DNA from: Cupriavidus basilensis
GTDB taxonomy: Bacteria; Pseudomonadota; Gammaproteobacteria; Burkholderiales; Burkholderiaceae
DNA length: 64,000 bases
Direction: 5' to 3'
Assembly (NCBI RefSeq): GCF_008801925.2
Contig: NZ_CP062803.1
Span: 1,054,001 to 1,118,000 of the forward strand
This document shows, piece by piece, positions 54,778-64,000 of the stretch; within the stretch, counting starts at the first letter, position 1; each line of letters opens with the position of its first letter. Below the pieces are notes generated by a model that made no database searches, was not told the origin of the DNA, and saw only the letters and a program-made list of their open reading frames with translations. The position numbers and the translations under genes were made by a program.

Positions 54778-54914
54778 GATGTTTTGATTAAGGTTGCAAC
54801 TGTGGCTCTGAACAACGAGGGCTTTAAGCCTGAAGTCTCTGACGGACTTTATAAAAGCAAAACAAAAACAGAAAACACGGCGCAGCGCCGGGAGAGGCGC
54901 GGCGGCGGGATCGG

Positions 54915-55835
54915 TCAGGCGGCACCAGGGCGGAACGGCTTGCCCAGCGAGGCCGGCATGTTCAGGCGGATCCACGCCGGGTTGCGCGAGATCAGCGCCA
55001 GCACGACGATGGTCGCGGCATAGGGCAGCATCGACAGGATCTGCGACGGCACCGAGACACCAATGCCCTGCAGGTAGAACTGCAGGATGGTGACGCCGCC
55101 GAACAGCCAGGCGCCCGCCCAGACGCGGCCCGGGCGCCAGGTGGCGAAGGTGGTCAGCGCCAGCGCGATCCAGCCACGGCCGGCCACCAGGTTTTCCACC
55201 CACATCGGCGTGTACACCAGCGACAGGTAGGCGCCGGCCAGCCCGCAGCAGGCGCCGCCGAACAGCAGCGCGCCAAAGCGGATCAGGCGCACCGGATAGC
55301 CCAGCGCATGCGCGGATTCCGGCGATTCGCCGATCGCGCGCAGTGTCAGCCCGGCGCGCGTGCGAAACAGGAACCACATGATGGCGCAGCACAGGAACAG
55401 GCTGAAATACACCATCCAGTGCTGCTGGAAGAAGGCCGGCCCGAAGAACGGAATATCGGCCAGCCAGGGAATCGACTTGGCCTGCGACGGCATGGCAAAG
55501 CCGACAAAGCGCTGGCCCATGAATGCCGACAGCCCGGTGCCGAAGATCGACAGCGCCAGGCCGGTGGCGACCTGGTTGGTGGCCAGCACCAGCGCCAGCC
55601 ATGAGAACAGCGTGGCCATCAGCATGCCGGCCAGCGCACCGGCGGCAAAACCGATCAGCGGCGACTGGGTCTGGTAGCCGACCATGAAGCCGAACGCGGC
55701 GGCGACCAGCATCATGCCTTCGGCACCCAGGTTGAGCACGCCGGCGCGTTCGTTGATGAGCAAGCCAAGCGCCGCCAGCAGCAACGGCGTGCCGGCGTTG
55801 ATCGCGGTGGCGATAAGAGGGGCGAGTTGTTCCAT
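54915..55835 (-). CDS. ABC transporter permease (nucleoside/BMP-type)
   Basis: This is a 306-residue branched-chain-type permease with eight to nine helices. LGLLINERAGVLNLGAEGMMLVAAAFGFMVGY is the family N-terminus. GESPESAHALGYPVRLIRFGALLFGGACCGLAGAYLSL is the coupling region. It forms the heterodimeric channel with the adjacent permease. The two permease genes are separated by 16 bases. Confidence 0.9.
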   Translation of the reverse strand: MEQLAPLIATAINAGTPLLLAALGLLINERAGVLNLGAEGMMLVAAAFGFMVGYQTQSPLIGFAAGALAGMLMATLFSWLALVLATNQVATGLALSIFGTGLSAFMGQRFVGFAMPSQAKSIPWLADIPFFGPAFFQQHWMVYFSLFLCCAIMWFLFRTRAGLTLRAIGESPESAHALGYPVRLIRFGALLFGGACCGLAGAYLSLVYTPMWVENLVAGRGWIALALTTFATWRPGRVWAGAWLFGGVTILQFYLQGIGVSVPSQILSMLPYAATIVVLALISRNPAWIRLNMPASLGKPFRPGAA

Positions 55836-55851
55836 GTCTTGGGGGTTCCGC

Positions 55852-56952
55852 TCAGGCGGCCTTGGCGCGCCAGCGCAGGCGGTTGTCGATCAGCGTATCG
55901 CTGGCCAGCAGGAAGAACAGCAGCATGCCCTGGAACACCGAGCCCAGCGCAGAAGGCAGGCCCAGGCGCGACTGAGCCATTTCGCCGCCGATATAGAACA
56001 GCGACATGACGATGCCGCCGAACACGGTGCCCACCGGATGCAGGCGGCCCACGAAGGCCACGATGATCGCGGTGAAGCCGTAGCCGGGGGAGATCGAGGG
56101 CAGCAACTGGCCGATCGGGCCCGTGACTTCGAACGCGCCCGCCAGGCCGGCGGTGCCCCCGGAGATCATCAGCGCGCTCCACAGCGAACGGCGCGCCGAG
56201 AAGCCGGCATAGCGTGCCGCCGCCGGGGCGGTGCCGCCCACCTGCAGGCGGTAGCCCGCAAAGCTGCGGAAGATGAAGACGGTCATCAGCACCACCAGCA
56301 CCAGCATCACCACAAAGCCCGCATGCAGGCGCGAGCCCGACATCAGGTTGGGCAGCAGGAACTCGGAGGAGAATACCTTGGACTGCGGGAAGTTCATGCC
56401 GTTGGGATCCTTCAGCGGCCCGTTGACCACATACAGCATCAACTGCTGCGCGATATAGGTCAGCATCAGCGACACCAGGATCTCGTTGGCGTTGAACTTG
56501 TCCTTGAGCGCGGCGGTGAGCGACGCCCAGAACATGCCGCCGACCACGCCGGCCAGCGAGGCCAGCACCAGCACCACGGTGCCGTTCACGCCATTGCCAG
56601 GCACATCGAAGTACAACACGGTGGCGCCGGCGAAGATGCCGCCGACAATGAGCTGGCCATCCGCGCCGATGTTCCAGATATTGGCGCGATAGCACACCGA
56701 AAGCCCGAGCGCGCACAGTACCAGCGGCACGGTCTTGAGCAGCACCTCGCCGATGGCGCGGCGGTCCTTGAGCGGGTCGACCAGGAACACCTTGAGCGCG
56801 GCCACCGGATCCTTGCCGAGCAGCAGGAACAGCAGCGCGCCGAAGGCCAGCGTCAAGGCCAGCGCGATGAAGGGCGAGGCATAGGCCATGCGGCGCGAGG
56901 GCAGCCCGCGCGGTGCCAGCGACAGCGGTGAGCGAAGGAAGAAATCAGCCAT
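55852..56952 (-). CDS. ABC transporter permease (nucleoside/BMP-type)
   Basis: This is a 366-residue permease of the same family as its neighbour. GLSVCYRANIWNIGADGQLIVGGIFAG and a coupling stretch TAPAAARYAGFSARRSLWSALMISGGTAGLAGA are visible. The start is ATG at 56952 (MADFFLRSP), which overlaps the ATPase gene's last eight bases, so the genes are translationally linked. The first ~40 residues precede the first helix and are basic and Pro-rich. Confidence 0.9.
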   Translation of the reverse strand: MADFFLRSPLSLAPRGLPSRRMAYASPFIALALTLAFGALLFLLLGKDPVAALKVFLVDPLKDRRAIGEVLLKTVPLVLCALGLSVCYRANIWNIGADGQLIVGGIFAGATVLYFDVPGNGVNGTVVLVLASLAGVVGGMFWASLTAALKDKFNANEILVSLMLTYIAQQLMLYVVNGPLKDPNGMNFPQSKVFSSEFLLPNLMSGSRLHAGFVVMLVLVVLMTVFIFRSFAGYRLQVGGTAPAAARYAGFSARRSLWSALMISGGTAGLAGAFEVTGPIGQLLPSISPGYGFTAIIVAFVGRLHPVGTVFGGIVMSLFYIGGEMAQSRLGLPSALGSVFQGMLLFFLLASDTLIDNRLRWRAKAA

Positions 56953-58573
56953 GGTGCACGGCCTCCTCTTGTTCGCGCCGGCCGCCTGGCCCACCTTCCC
57001 AAAGACCGCTCATCCACAGGCCCACCTGCTCTCGGGTGGCGTCCTGGGTCGGAATCGACGGCGACAACCGGCCCTTGGCGATCACGTGCAGGCGATCGCA
57101 GATGGCGAACAGTTCGTCCAGTTCTTCCGACACCACCAGCAACGCGCAGCCGGTGGCCTTGAGCGCCAGCAGCTCGTTGTGGATCTGCGCCGCGGCGCCC
57201 ACATCCACGCCCCAGGTCGGCTGGGCCACGATCAGTACCTTCGGGCCGCTTTCGATCTCGCGGCCGACGATGAATTTCTGCAGGTTGCCGCCCGACAGGC
57301 TCTTGGCCAGCGCGTCGGGCCCGCTGGCCTTCACGCGGAAGCGGCCGATCACGGCCTGCGCGAGGCCGGCGGCGGCCCTGGGCGAAATCATGCCGCGCTG
57401 CACATAGGGCGCGGACTGGTGCGAAAGCAGGATATTCGCGGCCAGGCTCATGCCCGGCACGGCGCCACGGCCGAGGCGTTCCTCGGGCACGAAGGCCAGC
57501 CCGGCACGGCGCCGCTGGCGCGCGTCCAGCTTGCCCACCGGTTTGTTGTCCAGCGTGATGGCATCGCGTGCGGCGCGCACATCCTCGCCCGACAGCGCCG
57601 CCAGCAATTCCTGCTGGCCGTTGCCGGACACGCCGGCAATGCCAACGATCTCGCCGGCGCGCAGGTCCAGCGAGATGCCGGCAAGTTCCGTCGCGAACGC
57701 ATGCGAGCGCGGCAGCGAGAGTTCGCGCACCGCCAGCCGGCAGGCGCCGGGCTCGGTCTGCACGCGCGCCTCGCGCGGCGGCTCGCCGCCGATCATCAGG
57801 CGCGACAGCGAGGCCGCGCTTTCCTGGCGCGGATCGCACACGCCGGTGACACGGCCCATGCGCATCACGGTGGCGCTATGGCAAAGCTCGCGGATCTCGT
57901 CGAGCTTGTGGCTGATGTAGAGGATGCTGGTGCCTTCCGCCGCGAGCTGGCGCAGCGTGATGAAGAGGGTTTGCACCGCTTGCGGCGTCAGCACGGAAGT
58001 CGGCTCGTCCAGGATCAGCAGCTGCGGCTTGGCCAGCAGGGCCCGCACGATTTCCACGCGCTGGCGCTCGCCGACCGACAAGGTGTGCACATGGCGGTTC
58101 GGCTCCAGCGGCAGGCCATAGCGCTGGGCGGTCTCGCGGATCTGGTCGGCCAGCTGCTTCATATTGGTGCCCGCATGCGGGCTGCCGGCTGCCGTCTTGC
58201 TGCTCCGGGGCAGGCCAAGGGCGATGTTCTCGGTCACTGTCAGCGTATCGAACAGCGAAAAGTGCTGGAACACCATCGCGATGCCCAGGTTTCGTGCATC
58301 GTGCGGGTTGTGGATCGCGGCGCGCGCACCGTTGAAGTGCATGTCGCCGGCGTCCGGCTTGACCGCGCCGAAGATGATTTTCATCAGGGTGGACTTGCCG
58401 GCGCCGTTCTCGCCGAGCACGGCGTGGATTTCGCCGGGGGCGACAACGAGGGACACGTCGTCGTTGGCGGTCACGCCGGGGTAGCGCTTGCTGATATGGG
58501 CAAGCGCCAGCCTTGGGGTTGTGCTTAAGGTCACTGAGGCGGCTCGAGTTGTTATGGCAGCAACGTGGATCAA
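56945..58573 (-). CDS. double ABC ATPase of a nucleoside-type importer
   Basis: This 542-residue protein holds two ABC domains, as in nucleoside (RbsA/NupA-like) importers. The first has Walker A GENGAGKST, signature LSVGERQRVEI and Walker B LLILDEPTSVL. The second has degenerate GVSGNGQQE in place of Walker A, signature LSGGNLQKFIVGREI, and Walker B LIVAQPTWGVDVGA. With two permeases and the BMP receptor it makes a complete importer, probably for nucleosides. The start at 58573 is tentative; the domain itself begins near residue 20. Confidence 0.9.
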   Translation of the reverse strand: MIHVAAITTRAASVTLSTTPRLALAHISKRYPGVTANDDVSLVVAPGEIHAVLGENGAGKSTLMKIIFGAVKPDAGDMHFNGARAAIHNPHDARNLGIAMVFQHFSLFDTLTVTENIALGLPRSSKTAAGSPHAGTNMKQLADQIRETAQRYGLPLEPNRHVHTLSVGERQRVEIVRALLAKPQLLILDEPTSVLTPQAVQTLFITLRQLAAEGTSILYISHKLDEIRELCHSATVMRMGRVTGVCDPRQESAASLSRLMIGGEPPREARVQTEPGACRLAVRELSLPRSHAFATELAGISLDLRAGEIVGIAGVSGNGQQELLAALSGEDVRAARDAITLDNKPVGKLDARQRRRAGLAFVPEERLGRGAVPGMSLAANILLSHQSAPYVQRGMISPRAAAGLAQAVIGRFRVKASGPDALAKSLSGGNLQKFIVGREIESGPKVLIVAQPTWGVDVGAAAQIHNELLALKATGCALLVVSEELDELFAICDRLHVIAKGRLSPSIPTQDATREQVGLWMSGLWEGGPGGRREQEEAVHHG

Positions 58574-58960
58574 TGTTCGTTATGTATCGGGCAGCACCGG
58601 CGGCAGTGCGTGGGGCAGGATCGCCGTTACGCATTGCAGCAACCATCACTGGGTGGTGATGCCGTTTATTAACCGTGGATTATATAAGTGTGTGGGGTTC
58701 GGACGACCTGATCAGGCCAGTTTTCTCGGCCCCACAACGGATACAAGCAGGTTGCAAGTCGCATGCCGGGCATGTTGGGCGGGTGCGTGGGAGGCCGGGC
58801 CGCCGAGGGCGGCCAGCATGGCCGGTTGGCGCGAAACTGGCGTGCAGTTTGCGAAAAGCGTGGGGAGTAGCGCAGGGAGAGGACGGGGGCCGGGGCCGGG
58901 CGCCCCGGCCAATGCCGGAACGGGAGCGGCGCGATGCCGCCCCCGATGGGTCACAGCGTG
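58574..58960. other. 387-base gap between ABC ATPase and pirin genes
   Basis: No convincing gene is seen. The left part is probably the control region of the minus-strand transporter genes. A consensus TATAAT lies on the minus strand at 58684-58679, 106 bases before the ATPase start, with a weak -35. A hairpin CATCAC/GTGATG (58644-58649 with 58656-58661) lies in the would-be leader. The right part is GC-rich and featureless. Confidence 0.45.
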
Positions 58961-59899
58961 TCAGGCGCCGTTGCTGACCGCGATCTGGTTGAAGCGGCCT
59001 TCGCGGAAATCGGCCAGGGTCTGGTAGATCTCCTCCTGGGTGTTCATCACGAACGGCCCATATTGGGCGATCGGCTCGCCCAGCGGCTTGCCCGCGATCA
59101 GCAGGAAGCGTGCATCCGCCGTGGCCGTCACGGTGACCCCGTCAGCGCCGGCGGCGTTGTCCAGCACGCCCATGCGCTGCGCTTCCAGCACCGCGGCGTT
59201 GCTGCCCGCGCCGACCGCGATCTCGCCGCGATAGGTGTACAGGAAGGCGTTATGCCCTTGCGGCAGCGCTTGCGAGAAGCTCTGCCCCGCCGGCAGCGAG
59301 ACGTCCAGGTAGAGCGGCTCCGTGACCGGGCGCGTGACCGCGCCAGCCACCCCGTGCGAGGCGCCCGCCAGCACGCGCACCGTGGCGCCGCCCGGCAGCG
59401 CGACCGTGGGCACGGCGGCGGCCGGCAGGTCGCGGTACCAGGGCGCCGTCATCTTGTCCGCGGCGGGCAGGTTCAGCCACAGCTGGAAGCCTTCCATGCG
59501 GCCGTCTTCCTGCTCGGGCATCTCCGAGTGCACCACGCCGGCGCCGGCCACCATCCACTGGGCACCACCATTTTCCAGCAGGCCCTCGTTGCCGGCGCTG
59601 TCGCGATGGCGCATGCGGCCGGCCAGCATATAGGTGATGGTCTCGAAGCCGCGGTGCGGGTGGTCGGGGAAACCGCCGATATAGTCGTCGCGGCTATCGG
59701 TCCCAAACGCGTCCAGCATCAGGAACGGGTCCAGGCGGCGCTGCAGGTTCTGCGTGAGCACGCGGGTGAGCTTGACGCCGGCGCCGTCCGAGGTGGCGAT
59801 GCCGCGCACCACGCGGTCGACCGCGCGCGAGCGCTGCACGGTTTCCGTGGCGGTGGCCGGCACGGTGGGGGCGGTAGGGGTGGCAGTGCGTTGTTCCAT
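58961..59899 (-). CDS. pirin family protein
   Basis: This is a 312-residue bicupin protein. The pirin motif DHPHRGFETITYMLAG supplies metal ligands His80 and His82, and GAGVVHSEMPEQEDG supplies His124 and Glu126, spaced as in human pirin. Pirins bind Fe(II); some have quercetin 2,3-dioxygenase activity, others regulate metabolism. The C-terminal cupin lacks these ligands. The ATG at 59899 has a CAGGAGATCGATC ribosome site and was preferred to an upstream frame opening at 60022. It has no operon partner. Confidence 0.88.
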   Translation of the reverse strand: MEQRTATPTAPTVPATATETVQRSRAVDRVVRGIATSDGAGVKLTRVLTQNLQRRLDPFLMLDAFGTDSRDDYIGGFPDHPHRGFETITYMLAGRMRHRDSAGNEGLLENGGAQWMVAGAGVVHSEMPEQEDGRMEGFQLWLNLPAADKMTAPWYRDLPAAAVPTVALPGGATVRVLAGASHGVAGAVTRPVTEPLYLDVSLPAGQSFSQALPQGHNAFLYTYRGEIAVGAGSNAAVLEAQRMGVLDNAAGADGVTVTATADARFLLIAGKPLGEPIAQYGPFVMNTQEEIYQTLADFREGRFNQIAVSNGA

Positions 59900-60141
59900 G
59901 ATCGATCTCCTGTTGGCTGGGGATGGCGGCAATGGCGCGCGGCCCCAAAGGCTACCCCCGTAATTTAAGGGTTTGGGCCAGAACCGGTAGAGGCCATCCG
60001 GGCAAAAGATTGTTCTGCCCATGGTACGGCCGATCCCTTGTGATGCTTCAATTCTGGAACAACGCGAGTGGCGCCGGGATGCCAGGCGAAGCCTGATAAA
60101 TACGGCCAGAAAGTGGTGCGAAAGCGCCGAGATGGCGTAAT

Positions 60142-60189
60142 GATGACAAGATCGCTGTAGTTGGGTATAATAGCGCTCTCGTTGTCATC
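60142..60189. promoter_or_regulatory. inverted repeat framing the osmoprotectant promoter
   Basis: GATGACAA (60142-60149) is repeated in reverse complement as TTGTCATC (60182-60189). The arms are exactly 40 bases centre to centre, about four helical turns, and they bracket the -35/-10 and the likely start site. The left arm overlaps the -35 hexamer ATGACA. Confidence 0.55.
60143..60171 (+). promoter_or_regulatory. sigma70 promoter upstream of the osmoprotectant operon
   Basis: ATGACA (60143-60148; five of six match TTGACA) and TATAAT (60166-60171) are separated by 17 bases. The direction is toward the permease gene at 60595. Confidence 0.75.
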
Positions 60190-60594
60190 CGATGCTGCGT
60201 AATCAAGTCGGGCTGGCAGGGTCCGGGCAGGCGTTTTTGCGTGCCGCCCCAACCCCTTGCCTGCCCAAGCGTGGCACCGGCCGATTGATCCGGCGGCGCG
60301 TCGGAACCACCAAATTTGCGCTGCCACTGGCCTCCCGTTCCTGCATCTCGCAGCGGGTTGCGCCGCTCCCGGGACTCCCGCCCTTACCGGCACGGTGTCC
60401 TTTCAATTGGGTTTTCCGCTCTCCAGCGTGAAGCCCGGCGCCCGTCCACCGGCTCATCTGCCGGTCATGGCGGGCAAGGCAATCTAGTCAGGGCCGGCGG
60501 GCCCCCATTTGCACCCGCCTGAGCCCACTTTGTTCGTCCGTCAATCCGGATGTGGTTTCTCGTGCCCACATCTGGCATGCGGACAGAGGGGAAT

Positions 60595-61311
60595 ATGTCC
60601 AAGCAATCCGTACAGGCGCTGGCCTGGGGATGTCTCACGCTCGCTGCGCTGGCCGCTCTGGTCACCTGGATCGGCGTGGATGTCATCCTGCAATATCGGG
60701 ACCGCCTGTGGTACGACGTTGCCGACCACCTGCGTCTGGTGGCGTGGTCGATGGGGCTGGCGCTGGTCACCGGCATCCCGGCTGGCATCGGCCTGAGCCG
60801 TCCATGCATGCGCCGCTGGGCCGACCGCCTGATGCAGGTCTTCAATATCGGCAACACCGTGCCGTCGCTGGCGGTGCTGGCGCTGGCCCTGGCCGTGCTC
60901 GGCATTGGCGAGCGGCCCGCCATCCTGGCGCTGTGGCTGGCCTCGCTGCTGCCGATCGTGCGCAATACCTGCGAGGGCCTGCTCGGCGTTTCCCCGGCAC
61001 TGACCGAGGCCGCGCGCGGCCTTGGCATGACCGCCATGCAGCGCCTGTTCCGGGTCGAGCTGCCCAACGCGCTGCCGGTGATCCTGGCGGGCGTGCGCAT
61101 CAGCCTGGTGATCAATGTCGGCACGGTGCCGCTGTCCTTCCTGATCGGCGCCAACAGCCTGGGCGAATTGATTTTCCCCGGCATCTACCTGAACAACCAG
61201 CCCCTGCTGCTGCTGGGCGCTGCGGCCACCGCGCTGCTGGCACTCGCCCTCGATGGCCTGTTTGCCGCCGCCGGTTATTGCTACCTGCGCCGCCGCGGGC
61301 TGGCGCGCTAA
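60595..61311 (+). CDS. osmoprotectant ABC transporter permease (OsmU/OpuC-like)
   Basis: This is a 238-residue permease with five to six helices. The coupling motif is TEAARGLGMTAMQRLFRVELPNALPVILAGVR, and the preceding GNTVPSLAVLALALAVLGIG is typical of the quaternary-amine transporter (QAT) group. It is one of two permeases flanking the receptor gene. The ATG at 60595 has an AGAGGGGAAT ribosome site; in-frame ATGs at 60550 and 60577 are less likely. Confidence 0.88.
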   Translation: MSKQSVQALAWGCLTLAALAALVTWIGVDVILQYRDRLWYDVADHLRLVAWSMGLALVTGIPAGIGLSRPCMRRWADRLMQVFNIGNTVPSLAVLALALAVLGIGERPAILALWLASLLPIVRNTCEGLLGVSPALTEAARGLGMTAMQRLFRVELPNALPVILAGVRISLVINVGTVPLSFLIGANSLGELIFPGIYLNNQPLLLLGAAATALLALALDGLFAAAGYCYLRRRGLAR

Positions 61312-61348
61312 GGCGCGCAGGGGCGCACCGAACATGAAGGAGAAACCG

Positions 61349-62293
61349 ATGCATTTCATCACAAGCGCGCTGGCCCGCGCGGGCCGCGCGGCCCGTGGCC
61401 AGGCACGCCTGCTGGCGAGTGTCGCCGTGCTTGCCGCCGTGGCAGCCATGGCGCTGCCGGCGCACGCCGACACCGTTCGCGTAGGCGGCAAGAACTTTAC
61501 CGAGCAGCTGATCCTGTCGTCGATGACCACGCAGTACCTGCAGGCCAAAGGCTTCACCACCGAGCTCACCGCCGGCCTGGGCAGCACGCTGATGCGCCAG
61601 GCCATGGAAAGCGGCCAGCTCGACGTGGTGTGGGACTACACCGGCACGGCGCTGATCGTGTTCAACAAGGTTGAGGAAAAGCTCGGCGCCGGCGAGAGCT
61701 ACGAACGCGTCAAGACGCTCGACGCCGCGCGCGGCCTGATATGGCTCGACGCCTCCGGCATCAACAACACCTATGCGCTGGCGATGCCGCGAAAGCGTGC
61801 CGAAGCCGCTGGCGTGACCACGTTGTCGGCCTTTGCCGAAACGATGCGCGCCGCCGGCGAGGGCACCGCCCATCCGTTCGCGGTCGACATGGAGTTCGCC
61901 GCGCGCCCCGACGGGCTGGAGCCGCTCAAGGGGCTCTACAAGCTGCCGTTCTCGCGCCGCGACGTGATCCAGCTCGATCCCGGGCTGGTCTACACCGCGC
62001 TGAAGAACGACCAGGTCGAACTGGGTCTCGTCTACACCACCGATGGCCGTGTCAAGGGCTTCGACCTGGTGCTGCTGGAAGACGACCAGCACTTCTTCCC
62101 CGCCTATAACGCGGTGCCCGTGGTGCGCAAGGCAACGCTGGACGCGCATCCCGAGCTCGCGGGCCTGCTCAACGCGCTGGCGGCCCAGCTCGACAACGCG
62201 GCCATGACCGAGATGAACTACCAGGTCGATATCGACCAGCAGCCGGTCGACAAGGTGGCGCAGGAATTCCTGCGTGGCCACGGCCTGATCTGA
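61349..62293 (+). CDS. osmoprotectant ABC transporter substrate-binding protein
   Basis: This is a 314-residue periplasmic receptor of the OpuAC/OsmF (YehZ) group, which binds betaine-like quaternary amines. A signal peptide covers residues 1-41 (ending LPAHADT). VGGKNFTEQLILSSM is the family hallmark, with VVWDYTGTALIVFNKVEEKL and LVYTTDGRVKGFDLVLLEDD further on. Aromatic residues that would cage a quaternary ammonium (such as Tyr in DYTGT) are present. The ATG at 61349 has an AAGGAGA ribosome site. It sits between the two permease genes. Confidence 0.88.
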   Translation: MHFITSALARAGRAARGQARLLASVAVLAAVAAMALPAHADTVRVGGKNFTEQLILSSMTTQYLQAKGFTTELTAGLGSTLMRQAMESGQLDVVWDYTGTALIVFNKVEEKLGAGESYERVKTLDAARGLIWLDASGINNTYALAMPRKRAEAAGVTTLSAFAETMRAAGEGTAHPFAVDMEFAARPDGLEPLKGLYKLPFSRRDVIQLDPGLVYTALKNDQVELGLVYTTDGRVKGFDLVLLEDDQHFFPAYNAVPVVRKATLDAHPELAGLLNALAAQLDNAAMTEMNYQVDIDQQPVDKVAQEFLRGHGLI

Positions 62294-62303
62294 AGAGGGC
62301 CGC

Positions 62304-62951
62304 ATGGACTTGCTGACTTACCTCCAACACAGCTGGCCGACGCTGCTCAAGCTCACCGGCCAGCACCTGGCGCTGGTGGGGTCCGCGGTGGGCCTGGCGA
62401 TCGTCGTCGGCGTGCCGCTGGGCATCCTGTGCGCGCGCTTCCGCTTTCTCGCCACGCCGCTGCTGACGCTGGCCACCATCGTGCTGACCTTGCCCTCGAT
62501 CGCGCTGTTCGGGCTGATGATCCCGATCTTCGCGCGTTTCGGCCACGCGCTGGGCTACGTGCCGGCGGTGACCGCGGTGTTCCTGTATTCGCTGCTGCCG
62601 ATCATGCGCAATACCTGCGTGGCGCTCGCCAATGTCGACGACGGCATCCAGGAAGCCGGGCGCGGCATTGGCATGACCACCTGGCAGCGCATGCGGCTGG
62701 TGGACCTGCCGCTAGCCGTGCCGGTCATCCTCGGCGGCGTGCGTACCGCCGTGGTGATGAACATCGGCGTGGCCACCATTGCCGCCATCATTGGCGCGGG
62801 TGGCCTCGGGGTGCTGATCCTGCAAGCGATCAGCCAGAGCAACATGAGCAAGCTGGCGATCGGCGCGGTGCTGGTCAGCGTGCTCGCCATCGTGGCCGAT
62901 GCCTGCCTGCAGTGGTTGCAGCGGGCGCTGACACCGAAAGGAATTCGCTGA
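62304..62951 (+). CDS. osmoprotectant ABC transporter permease (OsmU/OpuC-like)
   Basis: This 215-residue permease is related to the first one. LPSIALFGLMIPIFARFG and the coupling motif QEAGRGIGMTTWQRMRLVDLPLAVPVILGGVR are present, followed by MNIGVATIAAIIGAGGLG, the usual QAT-family sequence. It starts 10 bases after the receptor gene and ends three bases before the ATPase start. Confidence 0.88.
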   Translation: MDLLTYLQHSWPTLLKLTGQHLALVGSAVGLAIVVGVPLGILCARFRFLATPLLTLATIVLTLPSIALFGLMIPIFARFGHALGYVPAVTAVFLYSLLPIMRNTCVALANVDDGIQEAGRGIGMTTWQRMRLVDLPLAVPVILGGVRTAVVMNIGVATIAAIIGAGGLGVLILQAISQSNMSKLAIGAVLVSVLAIVADACLQWLQRALTPKGIR

Positions 62952-62953
62952 AC

Positions 62954-64000
<1,047 letters not shown>

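Larger units (their letters stand above)
59900..60594. other. 695-base gap between pirin and the osmoprotectant operon
   Basis: No convincing protein gene is seen. A strong plus-strand promoter lies at 60143-60171 (ATGACA, 17 bases, TATAAT). If transcription starts near 60178, the operon has a leader of about 420 bases. The leader is GC-rich and self-complementary, for example GGGCAGG with CCTGCCC near 60220-60265. It ends in AGAGGGGAAT before the first permease ATG. Short frames here (for example 60192-60431) have no ribosome site or family resemblance. Confidence 0.55.

Noticed and set aside
59965-60393. A 142-codon minus-strand frame upstream of pirin
   Set aside because: It overlaps the pirin leader and a strong plus-strand promoter, and shows no motif or start signal.
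60192-60431. A 79-codon frame in the leader of the osmoprotectant operon
   Set aside because: No ribosome site, no recognisable family, and a composition of Pro/Arg-rich text typical of chance frames in GC-rich DNA.

Overview
The window is high-GC DNA (roughly two thirds G+C by eye), densely coded on both strands. It looks like a chromosomal segment of a beta-proteobacterium of the Burkholderiaceae, most likely Cupriavidus or Ralstonia. This rests on gene content and order (rpsP-rimM-trmD-rplS; a purD-hemF-nadD-rsfS-rlmH-maf-rng block; divergent dadA and Lrp; Bug-type solute receptors; crotonase and ETF genes). The genus is inference from the sequence alone. No rRNA, tRNA, CRISPR array, phage or insertion sequence was recognised.

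Layout. 0-5.4 kb: uracil/xanthine permease, cysM, mltB, an HDAC-family deacetylase and an ECHDC3-like crotonase. 5.5-8.1 kb: metNIQ methionine importer behind a terminator-like hairpin that abuts the metN start. 8.3-11.9 kb: etfB-etfA and a 594-residue acyl-CoA dehydrogenase that can feed them electrons. 12-13.9 kb: dadA divergent from an Lrp/AsnC regulator. 13.9-16.5 kb: a PA0069-type radical SAM gene under a near-perfect LexA box, a LysR regulator and a TM2 protein. 16.8-18.5 kb: a secreted Arg/Gln-rich protein and a sugar/sorbosone dehydrogenase-like protein. 18.6-21.1 kb: the rpsP-rimM-trmD-rplS operon with a good promoter and a strong terminator. 21.1-26.4 kb: CoA pyrophosphatase, trhO and dnaE. 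26.5-31.5 kb: lipopolysaccharide locus (two glycosyltransferases, O-antigen ligase-like protein, msbA). 31.6-35.8 kb: AhpD-like protein, cation/proton antiporter, lipoprotein, fatty acid hydroxylase and TetR.

35.8-43.5 kb is a minus-strand housekeeping series read in the order yebC, purD, hemF, nadD, rsfS, rlmH, maf, rng. 43.7-49.5 kb: HerA-like ATPase, a 48-residue DUF3149 membrane protein, upp, a Bug receptor, acyltransferase 3 and a DUF3455 lipoprotein. 49.5-53.3 kb: DMT exporter, SDR, mgsA, quinone oxidoreductase and a YkvA protein. 53.6-58.6 kb: a BMP/nucleoside-type ABC importer. 59-59.9 kb: pirin. 60.6 kb to the right edge: an OsmU/OpuC-type osmoprotectant ABC importer whose ATPase gene runs off the window.

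The observations I rate highest are: (1) the LexA operator fused to the promoter of the radical SAM gene, whose product also ends in a sliding-clamp-binding-like pentapeptide, suggesting an SOS-induced, clamp-targeted DNA repair factor; (2) the hairpin plus U-tract directly before metN, which lacks a Shine-Dalgarno sequence; (3) the osmoprotectant operon's promoter framed by an 8-bp inverted repeat with 40-bp spacing and followed by a leader of about 420 nt; (4) a two-tier structured element behind purD; (5) a histone-H1-like tail on the ribosome silencing factor RsfS.
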